DNA from: G963674505 sp964575975
GTDB taxonomy: Bacteria > Desulfobacterota > Desulfobacteria > Desulfobacterales > SKZT01
DNA: 64,000 nucleotides
Reading direction: 5' to 3'
NCBI GenBank assembly: GCA_964575975.1
Contig: CAZNTU010000006.1
Coordinates: 4,334-68,333, forward strand
The translations under genes were made by a program, and so were the position numbers. Below, in pieces: positions 1 through 7,561 of the stretch. The notes under the pieces are model-generated. The model was not told where the DNA came from. It made no database searches and saw only the letters and a program-made list of their open reading frames with translations. Every line of letters begins with the position of its first letter. Positions within the stretch are counted from its first letter, which is position 1.

Positions 1-2
1 CG

Positions 3-116
3 TTGATCTACCTGGCGGTCGAAACGATTTCAAGCCGTGGAAAGGAGGGATTGTTTGGAAAGCAATTGTTAGACGGAAAAATGTGGCTTGCCAATTCAAC
101 AACGACACAATTATAG
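3..116 (+). CDS. possible 3' end of an upstream gene (partial)
   Basis: One plus-strand frame is open from the window edge to a TAG ending at 116. It reads as a short hydrophobic beginning (LIYLAVETISS) followed by a polar tail, as in the C-terminus of an ABC-type permease, but only 37 codons are visible. A second frame is also open from base 2 to 129, so the choice is weak. The Shine-Dalgarno of the next gene lies directly after the stop. Identity is unknown. Confidence 0.25.
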   Translation: MIYLAVETISSRGKEGLFGKQLLDGKMWLANSTTTQL

Positions 117-126
117 GAGGAGACCA

Positions 127-1119
127 ATGAAAAAGACCATCGTGATTGCAATCGCCGTGATTTTCGGCTCGGGCCTTTTCGTGGCCGACCAGCCGGTCCA
201 GGCGCAGGAAAAGCAGGGACAGAAGTTCATCACCATTGGCACGGGTGGGGTGACGGGCGTTTATTATCCCACGGGAGGGGCCATTTGCCGTCTGGTGAAC
301 CAAGGCCGAAAGGAACACGGGATACGCTGCTCTGTTGAAAGCACGGGCGGCTCCGAATATAATTTGAACATGATAAGGGAAGGCGAATTGGATATGGGCG
401 TCGCCCAATCCGATTGGCAACACCATGCGTACCACGGCACCAGCAAATTCTCCGAAGCCGGTCCAAACAAGGATTTGCGCGCCATATTCAGTATCCATCC
501 CGAGCCGTTTACGGTCGTCGCCCGCCAAGATTCGGGAATCAAGAATTTCCAGGACTTGAAAGGCAAACGCGTCAACATCGGCAATCCCGGTTCGGGGCAG
601 CGCGGAACCATGGAAGTGGTCATGGAAAAGATGGGTTGGACCAAGAACGACTTCAAATTCGCCAGCGAGCTGAAATCCGCCGAGCAATCTCAGGCGCTTT
701 GCGACAACAACATCGACGCCTTTGTTTTCACCGTCGGACATCCGAGCGGCTCCATCCAAGAAGCTGCCACCTCGTGCGACTCGACTCTGGTGAACGTCAC
801 AGGTCCGGAAATCGACAAGCTTGTCGAGGAGAACCCCTACTACAGGAAGGCCACCATTCCGGGCGGCATGTACCGAGGGACCGACCAGGACGTTCAGACT
901 TTCGGCGTGGCGGCCACGCTCGTGACCTCTTCGAAGGTATCGGATGACATAGTATACAACGTGACCAAAGCTGTTTTTGAAAACTTCGAGGAATTCAAGA
1001 AACTCCACCCGGCTTTCGAAAACCTGAAAAAGGAAGAAATGGTCAAAGACGCGCTTTCCGCGCCCTTGCACGAAGGGGCTGTCAAATACTACAAGGAAGC
1101 GGGCCTAATGGAGAAGTAA
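127..1119 (+). CDS. TAXI-family TRAP transporter solute-binding protein
   Basis: This is the periplasmic substrate-capture subunit of a TRAP transporter of the TAXI class; it would deliver a small organic acid or amino acid to the fused permease encoded downstream. The 330-residue protein starts at an ATG seven bases after AGGAGG (115-120). Residues 1-27 are a Sec signal peptide (basic MKK, hydrophobic core, QAQ end). The mature part opens with the family signature FITIGTGGVTGVYYPTGG, then SVESTGGS, GVAQSDW and LKGKRVNIGNPGSGQRGTME, all typical TAXI segments. The length fits the family (about 320-340). A perfect hairpin terminator separates it from the permease gene, a usual way of making more binding protein than permease. 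The substrate cannot be read from the sequence. Confidence 0.93.
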   Translation: MKKTIVIAIAVIFGSGLFVADQPVQAQEKQGQKFITIGTGGVTGVYYPTGGAICRLVNQGRKEHGIRCSVESTGGSEYNLNMIREGELDMGVAQSDWQHHAYHGTSKFSEAGPNKDLRAIFSIHPEPFTVVARQDSGIKNFQDLKGKRVNIGNPGSGQRGTMEVVMEKMGWTKNDFKFASELKSAEQSQALCDNNIDAFVFTVGHPSGSIQEAATSCDSTLVNVTGPEIDKLVEENPYYRKATIPGGMYRGTDQDVQTFGVAATLVTSSKVSDDIVYNVTKAVFENFEEFKKLHPAFENLKKEEMVKDALSAPLHEGAVKYYKEAGLMEK

Positions 1120-1130
1120 ACGGAAAATGA

Positions 1131-1157
1131 AAGCGCGCGGTCGCCGCGCGCTTTTTT
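1131..1157 (+). terminator. intra-operon hairpin terminator between binding protein and permease
   Basis: A perfect 10-bp GC-rich stem (1131-1140 with 1144-1153) closes a three-base loop and is followed by a run of T. It starts 12 bases after the binding-protein stop and ends just before the permease ribosome-binding site. It most likely attenuates rather than ends transcription, since the permease has no other obvious promoter. Confidence 0.85.
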
Positions 1158-1183
1158 AATTTTTGCCGGAAGGAATCGTCGCA

Positions 1184-3772
1184 ATGGCCGAAAGCACAGG
1201 AAGCCTTACCCCAAAGGAAAAGCTCCGGAAAATGATCGCGGAAACGGATACGGGCGCGCGGAATCCGACCGGCGCCGTTCCCAAGACGATCCTCTTCGCA
1301 GTACCGTTTTGCTGGACGCTCTTCCAACTCTGGTACTCGTCGCCTCTGCCTTTTATGTTGGGTTTCGGGGTGTTCAACTCGACCGAAGCCCGGGCTATTC
1401 ATTTGGCCTTCGCAATTTTTCTCTCCTATACCGTGTACCCGACTTTCAGAAATTCCCCCAGGGATCACATTCCGGTGCAAGATTGGGTCCTGGCTTTGAT
1501 CGCGGCCTTTTGCGCTGCGTATTTGTTCGTTTTCTACGACCAACTGGCGAACCGGCCGGGAATGCCGACGCGAATGGATTTGATCGTTTCCGTCGTCGGC
1601 CTGATTCTGCTCCTGGAAGCTACTCGTCGCGCATTGGGTCCGCCTTTGATGGTCGTCGCAACCGTTTTTATCGTCTACACCTTCGCAGGCCCTTATATGC
1701 CGGCCGTCATTTCGCACAAGGGGGCCAGTCTGGCGAAGGGAATGTCTCACTACTGGCTGTCCACCGAGGGAGTTTTCGGCGTGGCGCTTGGCGTTTCGAC
1801 CAGCATGGTTTTCATGTTCGTCCTGTTCGGCGCCATTTTGGAGTCGGCGGGAGCGGGCAACTACTTTATCCGGGTCGCGTTCGCGGGGCTTGGACACCTC
1901 CGTGGGGGACCCGCCAAGGCTGCGGTCGTCTCGTCGGGGCTGACCGGGATGGTATCGGGATCTTCGATCGCAAATGTCGTCACCACCGGCACGTTCACGA
2001 TTCCATTGATGAAGAAGGTCGGTTTCGCGCCCGAAAAGGCGGGGGCGGTCGAGGTGGCGTGCTCCACCAACGGCCAACTCATGCCCCCCGTCATGGGCGC
2101 CGCCGCGTTTCTTATGGTCGAATACGTGGGGATTTCCTATATTCAGGTCATAAAGCACGCGTTTCTTCCGGCCGTTGTTTCCTATATCGCCCTGTTTTAC
2201 ATCGTCCACTTGGAAGCCTGCAAGCTGGGGTTGAAGCGGATGGAGAAGCCGGTTTCTTATCCTATCGGCCGGCAGGCGCTGACCTTTGTCTTGACCGTTT
2301 TATTTTTGATTATACTGGCAGGAGTCACCTATTACGGATTGGGTTGGATAAAGACCGTGACGGGCGAGGCTGCCATATACGTGGTCGTGGTGCTCCTTAT
2401 GGCCGTCTACGTGCTTCTGATTTGGCTTGCTTCCAGAGTACCCGAATTGGACAAGAGCCATGAAATCAAGGAGCTTCCCTTGCTTGGCCCCACCGCACAG
2501 GCCGGATACTATTTTCTTTTGCCCATCGTGGTGCTCATGTGGTGCTTGGTAGTGGAAAGGTTGTCTCCCGCTCTCTCCGCATACTGGGCCACTGTGTTGC
2601 TCATGTTTATCGTACTCACCCAGTGGCCTTTGAAAGGCGCCTTCCGAAAAGCGAAAACCGAAGAATTTTCGTTCGCAAGGGGGCCGCGGGAATTGATACT
2701 GGGAATGGTGGCGGGCGGAAAAAACATGATCGGCATCGGCGTGGCCACTTCGGCGGCCGGCATCGTCGTCGGCACAATTACTCTGACGGGCATCGGGCTG
2801 GTTATGACCGAATTCGTGGAATTCATATCGGGCGGAAACATCATCCTGACTCTCCTTTTCACCGCGGTCATCAGCTTGATTCTCGGAATGGGTCTTCCCA
2901 CCACGGCCAACTACATCGTGGTTTCCTCGCTCATGGCGCCGGTGATCGTCACCTTGGCCGCGCAAAGCGGGCTGATCGTTCCTCTCATCGCTGTGCATCT
3001 GTTCGTGTTCTATTTCGGGATTCTTGCCGACGACACTCCTCCCGTGGGACTGGCGGCGTTCGCCGCCGCCGGAATATCGGGTGGAGACCCGATCCGAACC
3101 GGCATCCAAGGGTTCGCCTACGACATTAGAACGGCCGTGTTGCCCTTCATCTTCATTTTCAACACGCAACTTCTGCTCATCGGGATCGACACGTGGTTTC
3201 ACCTTTTCGTCGTGGTTGTTTCGGCCGTTATTGCAATGCTGGCGTTCGCGGCCGGCACGCAAGGATATTTCCTGACCAAAAGCCGCGTCTGGGAAACCGT
3301 CGGATTGATGATCGTTGCCTTTTCGTTGTTGCGCCCGGGGTTCTGGTGGGACATGATACACCCGCCTCTCGAGCAGAGACCGCCGTCGGAACTCGTGGAA
3401 ACAGTAGCCGAAATGAGTTCCGGGAGGCAGTTGAGGCTGACCGTTCAAGGCGAAAGCTTTGTCGATGGACGTACGTACACGCTGGCGGTCATGATACCCG
3501 TGGGAAAAGGATCGACCGGAATGGAAAAACTGAACGCGACGGGAATCGAAATCCGAGAGGAGGACGGAAAAATTCTGATCGACAACGTGGTTTTCGCCAG
3601 CCCGGCCGAAAAGGCGGGGTTGAGTTTCGACCAAGAGATTCTGTATGTGCAAATGCCGACCGACCGTCCGCCGAAGGAATTCGTGTACATCCCGGCGTTG
3701 GCGCTCTACGCGCTGATCTGGTTCGTTCAGTACAAGCGTCGCAAAAAACAGCGACTCGCGCCTGCGACTTGA
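1184..3772 (+). CDS. TRAP transporter fused permease (DctQM type)
   Basis: The inner-membrane permease pairs with the TAXI binding protein and uses an ion gradient to import its ligand. The 862-residue protein fuses the small 4-TM (DctQ-like) and large 12-TM (DctM-like) subunits, as is usual for TAXI systems. Recognisable DctM segments include GGPAKAAVVSSGLTGMVSGS, GAVEVACSTNGQLMPPVMGA and GMGLPTTANYIVVSSLMAP. After the last membrane segments a soluble tail (about residues 720-830, with SPAEKAGLSF) resembles the DUF3394 extension of this family. I chose ATG 1184 because GGAAGGA (1168-1174) sits nine bases upstream; an in-frame TTG at 1163 overlaps the terminator tail and is less likely. Nothing similar follows, so the transporter is a two-gene unit. 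Confidence 0.92.
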   Translation: MAESTGSLTPKEKLRKMIAETDTGARNPTGAVPKTILFAVPFCWTLFQLWYSSPLPFMLGFGVFNSTEARAIHLAFAIFLSYTVYPTFRNSPRDHIPVQDWVLALIAAFCAAYLFVFYDQLANRPGMPTRMDLIVSVVGLILLLEATRRALGPPLMVVATVFIVYTFAGPYMPAVISHKGASLAKGMSHYWLSTEGVFGVALGVSTSMVFMFVLFGAILESAGAGNYFIRVAFAGLGHLRGGPAKAAVVSSGLTGMVSGSSIANVVTTGTFTIPLMKKVGFAPEKAGAVEVACSTNGQLMPPVMGAAAFLMVEYVGISYIQVIKHAFLPAVVSYIALFYIVHLEACKLGLKRMEKPVSYPIGRQALTFVLTVLFLIILAGVTYYGLGWIKTVTGEAAIYVVVVLLMAVYVLLIWLASRVPELDKSHEIKELPLLGPTAQAGYYFLLPIVVLMWCLVVERLSPALSAYWATVLLMFIVLTQWPLKGAFRKAKTEEFSFARGPRELILGMVAGGKNMIGIGVATSAAGIVVGTITLTGIGLVMTEFVEFISGGNIILTLLFTAVISLILGMGLPTTANYIVVSSLMAPVIVTLAAQSGLIVPLIAVHLFVFYFGILADDTPPVGLAAFAAAGISGGDPIRTGIQGFAYDIRTAVLPFIFIFNTQLLLIGIDTWFHLFVVVVSAVIAMLAFAAGTQGYFLTKSRVWETVGLMIVAFSLLRPGFWWDMIHPPLEQRPPSELVETVAEMSSGRQLRLTVQGESFVDGRTYTLAVMIPVGKGSTGMEKLNATGIEIREEDGKILIDNVVFASPAEKAGLSFDQEILYVQMPTDRPPKEFVYIPALALYALIWFVQYKRRKKQRLAPAT

Positions 3773-4052
3773 TGCGCGCGCGAGGTTTGATCCACATCGT
3801 GGTCTATCGCACCCGGAGACATTGCTCTTTCGACTCGTCGGCCTTGGTTTCCAACCCGATGCGGCCGGGAACCTTCCGATTTTTTACCTTTTGACTTTCC
3901 TGCATCGAGAATCTATATTGATCCGTTTGGAAAAAGAAGGATTTCTTGCGAGTCGATGTCCTTTTAATTAGCAATAAAAGGGAAAAAACGACTGCAAGAG
4001 GAATATTGACTTTATAAATTGCCTGGAAATTCCAAGGAGGGTTCGAGCAAGC

Positions 4053-4937
4053 TTGGACAAAAAGCGAAAGATACCCGTTCGAGAACTTTTCAAAGACATT
4101 GCAGACGGGCGGCTTACAGACGGGGAGATCATGGAAAGATACGGCCTGAACCATCGCGCGTTTGTCTATGTCCTTGGAAAATTTGCGGAGAAAAGAAATA
4201 TTTCATTTAAAAAAGTCGTTTCTTTTATCAGAAACTATTTGGACGAGGAGAATGTGGAGCTTGCGGAATCATGCATTCACGTCGTCGAGAAATACTGTTG
4301 TACCGGGGGTTGGGGGGTACAAGCCATGATCAAGGGGCTCGAACGCGACTTGCAAGAGATGAAAAACCGCTTGGAACAAAAGCGGGACATGGAAAAAACT
4401 TCCAAGTCCATCGCCTGGTTCTGCTCCGAGTATCATGATGCTTTTCTTCATCCTTCCGTTGTTTCGTCCGTTAAAATCGTCGAAAATTACGCCGACAAAA
4501 TTATCGACAACGAAACAGAGGCCGTTGCCACCCAGGCGCCGTTCGACGCGCGGTCCCGCCTGAGCTTGTATCCCGAATACATCTCTATTTTCAAAAAGTG
4601 CGAATCTGCAGTGGCTGTCCGCATGTGGCACTTTATGTCCGTTCTATTGTTCGCCCGCCACGGTGTCGAGCATTTTGTCGTCAAGGGAATGATGGACGCG
4701 ACTACTTGCGATGTTTGCATGCATCTGGACGGGACTCGCATGTCGGTAGAGAAGGTTCTCGCGGCCTCCGGGAAGCCGAAAAAGCCCGGCTTGGTTCTGC
4801 CCGACAAGCCGTTTCCTTCGTTGATTAGCGTCGAAGGGCTCTTGAAAGACGAAAAGGAAAGCGCGCTGATCCGAAACAATTGGATTTTTCCTCCTTTTTG
4901 CGATAAATGCCGTTGCCAGGTTTTTCCTGTGATTTAG
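4053..4937 (+). CDS. unknown protein with putative HTH-like N-terminus and MuF-like C-terminal Cys motif
   Basis: A 294-residue protein with no clear named family. It starts at TTG 4053, twelve bases after AAGGAGG (4034-4040); no ATG is near. Residues 8-48 (DGRLTDGEIMERYGLNHRAF and following) resemble a short helical domain that recurs at the ends of deltaproteobacterial proteins and looks like a DNA- or protein-binding helix-turn-helix. The C-terminal 90 residues carry TTCDVCMHLDGT and then PPFCDKCRC, the spacing and residues seen at the end of SPP1 gp7/Mu gpF phage head proteins (CxxC..DG.....PP..CRC). No other phage gene is nearby. The middle is helical with a coiled-coil-prone stretch (residues 88-112). 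Its function is unknown; a metal-binding C-terminus is the safest inference. Confidence 0.7.
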   Translation: MDKKRKIPVRELFKDIADGRLTDGEIMERYGLNHRAFVYVLGKFAEKRNISFKKVVSFIRNYLDEENVELAESCIHVVEKYCCTGGWGVQAMIKGLERDLQEMKNRLEQKRDMEKTSKSIAWFCSEYHDAFLHPSVVSSVKIVENYADKIIDNETEAVATQAPFDARSRLSLYPEYISIFKKCESAVAVRMWHFMSVLLFARHGVEHFVVKGMMDATTCDVCMHLDGTRMSVEKVLAASGKPKKPGLVLPDKPFPSLISVEGLLKDEKESALIRNNWIFPPFCDKCRCQVFPVI

Positions 4938-5040
4938 CGAAAGCACATCCCAATGATGTTATGGCGAATCTCTTCTTGTTCGATTGCCTGTGGTAACTTT
5001 TCGAAAAGTATGATAAATCGGTCCCGTTTTATTATGAATA

Positions 5041-6360
5041 ATGCTTCAGAAAAAAAGGTCGTCGCAAGAAATGAAATTCCATCATTTAATCAATACGTTT
5101 GCAGCGTCGCTGGTGTTTACTCTTGTTTGGATTCATCCGCTTGAGACTTCGTCGATCATGTTCGACGAATCCGAGGAAATAATCGGGATTCCCGATCAAT
5201 ATGTCGCCGAAAAACAGAAGACTCTTTACGGAATCGCAATGGCCGGAGCCGAGATCGAATATTTAAATCTTGGTTCGGGCGAGACCTTGGCCGACGTTTT
5301 GAGGGAAAGAGAGGTTCCCGCCTCGACAATAGCGGAGGTTGCGAAAAAGGCCGAACCTGCTTTCGACGTGCGCCGCATGAAAGAGGGAAACCTTTGCGGG
5401 ATTGTCAGGCGGTCGGGAATGTCGGAAGGGGAATCGCGTATTTCCCATTTCGTTTACGAAATAGATCCCGTGGAGTTTGTCGTTTTCGACCTTGAGGAAC
5501 CGGTGAAAGTCTATCGGGGATCGAAAAAAATCGAGACTCGGATTGCGTCGGTTTGCGGAGAAATCGAAACGTCTCTGTGGGCCGATTGCGCAAAACGAAA
5601 CATAGACGTCTCCCTTGTCGCGGATCTGTCCGAAATTTACGCGTGGACGGTCGATTTTCATCATTTGCAAAAAGGCGACCGGTTCCAGATAATTTACGAA
5701 GAAAAGTTCGTGAAAGAAAAATCGGCGGGACCGGGGAAAATTTTGGCCGCCAGGTTCGTTCGCGACGGGAAACCGTTCGATGCGTTTTATTTCGAAAACG
5801 ATGGCGACGGTCAATATTTCGACGAAAACGGGCAAAACATGAAAAGCGCCTTTCTGAAGGCGCCAATAAAATTCGTCCGGATATCCTCCGGATATACTCA
5901 TAGAAGGTTCCACCCTATTTTGAAGGTCTACAGGAAGCACCTGGGAATCGATTACGCGGCTCCGACGGGTACGCCGGTTATGACCGTGGGAGACGGAACC
6001 ATCCTGCAGGTGGGTGAAGGAAACGCGGAAGGAAAGTACATCAAGGTAAGACATAACCGGGAATACACGACCCAGTACATGCATCTTTCCCGAATCGCCA
6101 AAGGCGCCCGCCCCGGAAAAAGGGTGCGGCAGGGCGATGTCATCGGGTACGTGGGAAGCACCGGTTTGGCCACGGGCCCGCACCTGGACTTCAGATTCTT
6201 CAAGAACGGAAAGCCCCTTGATTTCATCAACGTGGAATCGCCCCGAGCCCAGGGCCTAGAAAAAAAACAAATGAAAGCATTTCGCGGAAAAACCGCGCAG
6301 GTAGCCAAAAAACTGGACATGGACGAAGATTCAGTCGCTTTTTTCAAAGACGGCGAATAG
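5041..6360 (+). CDS. M23 family peptidoglycan endopeptidase-like protein
   Basis: A 439-residue exported protein likely to cut peptide crosslinks in peptidoglycan. An N-terminal hydrophobic segment (about residues 15-37) follows a short basic start; ATG 5071 is an equally plausible start, and neither has a strong ribosome-binding site. Residues 75-120 look like a LysM/OapA-type module (LGSGETLADVLREREVP). The C-terminal peptidase domain has the zinc motif HLGIDYA, then MHLSRIAKG, and GLATGPHLDFRF. In canonical M23 enzymes the last motif is HLHF; here the third zinc ligand His is Asp. Asp can bind zinc, so activity is not excluded. The length suits a DD-endopeptidase of the MepM/NlpD group. 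Confidence 0.88.
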   Translation: MLQKKRSSQEMKFHHLINTFAASLVFTLVWIHPLETSSIMFDESEEIIGIPDQYVAEKQKTLYGIAMAGAEIEYLNLGSGETLADVLREREVPASTIAEVAKKAEPAFDVRRMKEGNLCGIVRRSGMSEGESRISHFVYEIDPVEFVVFDLEEPVKVYRGSKKIETRIASVCGEIETSLWADCAKRNIDVSLVADLSEIYAWTVDFHHLQKGDRFQIIYEEKFVKEKSAGPGKILAARFVRDGKPFDAFYFENDGDGQYFDENGQNMKSAFLKAPIKFVRISSGYTHRRFHPILKVYRKHLGIDYAAPTGTPVMTVGDGTILQVGEGNAEGKYIKVRHNREYTTQYMHLSRIAKGARPGKRVRQGDVIGYVGSTGLATGPHLDFRFFKNGKPLDFINVESPRAQGLEKKQMKAFRGKTAQVAKKLDMDEDSVAFFKDGE

Positions 6361-6387
6361 TCTCACGACCGTCCGTCGCAAACCGTA

Positions 6388-6409
6388 GCATAGCCCTTGT
6401 GGGCTATGC
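6388..6409. repeat. perfect hairpin, REP-like
   Basis: Nine bases (6388-6396) pair perfectly with 6401-6409 around a TTGT loop. It lacks a T run on either strand and sits between two convergent genes, so it may be a weak terminator or a dispersed palindrome. A different perfect palindrome lies at 63218-63240. Confidence 0.5.
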
Positions 6410-6475
6410 CACGATCATTGAAAGCTGCGTCGGAACTGAAAAGGCAATACGTTGAGGCTCGGACCGCGCGGGAAA

Positions 6476-6760
6476 TCAAATCCTTTCGATGTCGGTCGAG
6501 TGGCTGTAGACTTCCATGTTCAGCTTTCCGGCAACCTGCACCCCCCGTTTGTCAACCATGGGTGAAATGATGATTTTCCGGTCGGCCTTTCGGTTGTGCC
6601 GTTTTTCGCAAAAGGCGATCTTTCGGTCGAAAAGATAAACATCGCCGTGACTCATTGACGATTTGATCTCGCAAAGAATCAACGTGTTGTTTTTGACGAT
6701 AAGATCCAACTCCACTTGGTCCGGCCGACCGAAAACCTCTTTGATTTGATCCGCTTCCAT
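6476..6760 (-). CDS. PD-(D/E)XK nuclease-like small protein (DUF3782-like core)
   Basis: A 94-residue protein with ATG 6760 and an AAGGTGA ribosome-binding site six bases upstream. The sequence ELDLIVKNN, then EIKSS and HGDVYLFDRKIAF, matches the catalytic core of the restriction-endonuclease-like fold (Asp, then Glu-x-Lys), as in the DUF3782 group common in archaea and deltaproteobacteria. The usual N-terminal coiled-coil half of that family is absent. This is either a free-standing nuclease core or the surviving C-terminal half of a decayed gene. It stands alone between the M23 gene and the cytochrome gene. Confidence 0.6.
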   Translation of the reverse strand: MEADQIKEVFGRPDQVELDLIVKNNTLILCEIKSSMSHGDVYLFDRKIAFCEKRHNRKADRKIIISPMVDKRGVQVAGKLNMEVYSHSTDIERI

Positions 6761-6884
6761 GCACAGTCACCTTTTGAATTCAAAGCCTGTCGATACTATA
6801 GATTAAATTCGACCGGTCCGCAATATTCCCTGTTTCTTTTTGTCAATGGAGAGGGATTTTGGAAAAGAAAGTTGGCGAGGGAAA

Positions 6885-6919
6885 AAAAGGGCGAACGCTT
6901 AGAAGCGTTCGCCCTTTTT
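6885..6919 (-). terminator. terminator of the cytochrome gene
   Basis: A long stem (6885-6899 with 6904-6918, ending in AAAA on one arm and TTTT on the other) with a four-base loop lies 24 bases beyond the cytochrome stop. It has T runs on both strands, so it could work in either direction; only the minus-strand gene points at it closely. Confidence 0.85.
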
Positions 6920-6942
6920 ACAGTCTCGTTTCAATTATCCTG

Positions 6943-7404
6943 CTACTTTTCCTCTTTCGGATGGCACTTGGTGCAGGTTGTCGGGGCGTCTTTGGTGTTC
7001 TTTTCCTTGTTGAACGCCTTGTGGCAAGTTATGCAATTGTCGTGAATCGCCTCGGCATGATACTCAAGTTCTTCTTTCTTGCTCAGTTTCGGAGCATCCT
7101 TGCCTTTGGGCTTTTCGCCGGGCTTGCTGTGACACTCGATGCAACTTTGGACATCGTCGCCCTTCTTAAGATCCGTCAACGGTTTGCCTTGCTCGTCGTG
7201 ATGGCATCCGCCGCAGGTAGCCTTGTATTCGTCGACGTGTTTCTCGTGGGAAAACTCGACGATACCTTTGGTATGCTTCTCGTAGCCTTTGGATTCCATT
7301 TTAATCACGGACGGAAAATTATCCGCCGCGACAAGGCTTCCCGCTACGAAAAGGATCGCAATCCCAACCATCAAAATGGCCAGAGACAGCTGTTTTTTAT
7401 TCAT
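6943..7404 (-). CDS. periplasmic tetrahaem class III (c3-type) cytochrome
   Basis: A 153-residue electron carrier of the periplasm. Residues 1-26 form a signal peptide ending in AA. Four haem c attachment motifs follow in order: CGGCHH, CIECH, CITCH and CTKCH, with further His residues (FSHEKHV, YHAEAIH) positioned as distal axial ligands, which is the class III pattern of sulfate- and metal-reducing deltaproteobacteria. The strong AAAGGAGGTGA site precedes ATG 7404. The gene is monocistronic with its own terminator. In such organisms these proteins pass electrons from periplasmic hydrogenases or formate dehydrogenases to membrane complexes; the partner here is not encoded nearby. Confidence 0.95.
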   Translation of the reverse strand: MNKKQLSLAILMVGIAILFVAGSLVAADNFPSVIKMESKGYEKHTKGIVEFSHEKHVDEYKATCGGCHHDEQGKPLTDLKKGDDVQSCIECHSKPGEKPKGKDAPKLSKKEELEYHAEAIHDNCITCHKAFNKEKNTKDAPTTCTKCHPKEEK

Positions 7405-7561
7405 ATTCGCGTTTCACCTCCTTTCGGTTTTTTTTGAAAAACAAAAAAATGAAAAAATTGGTGAATCCCTTTGAATCGAGGGTATCTGTATCAAGGATTG
7501 CCGGTTCTGTCAATGGCAAAGCTGTTGCGCTGCCAACGGAGAATATGCGTTGCCATGACGA

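Noticed and set aside
1082..2209. long minus-strand open frame antisense to the TRAP permease
   Set aside because: Its product is Arg/His/Asp-rich low-complexity text typical of the antisense of a GC-rich membrane gene, with no family match or ribosome-binding site.
2300..3652. 450-codon minus-strand frame opposite the permease
   Set aside because: Same antisense composition; the plus strand has clear transporter motifs.
4053..4937. prophage remnant suggested by the MuF-like motif
   Set aside because: No integrase, capsid, portal or terminase gene and no att-like repeats are nearby.
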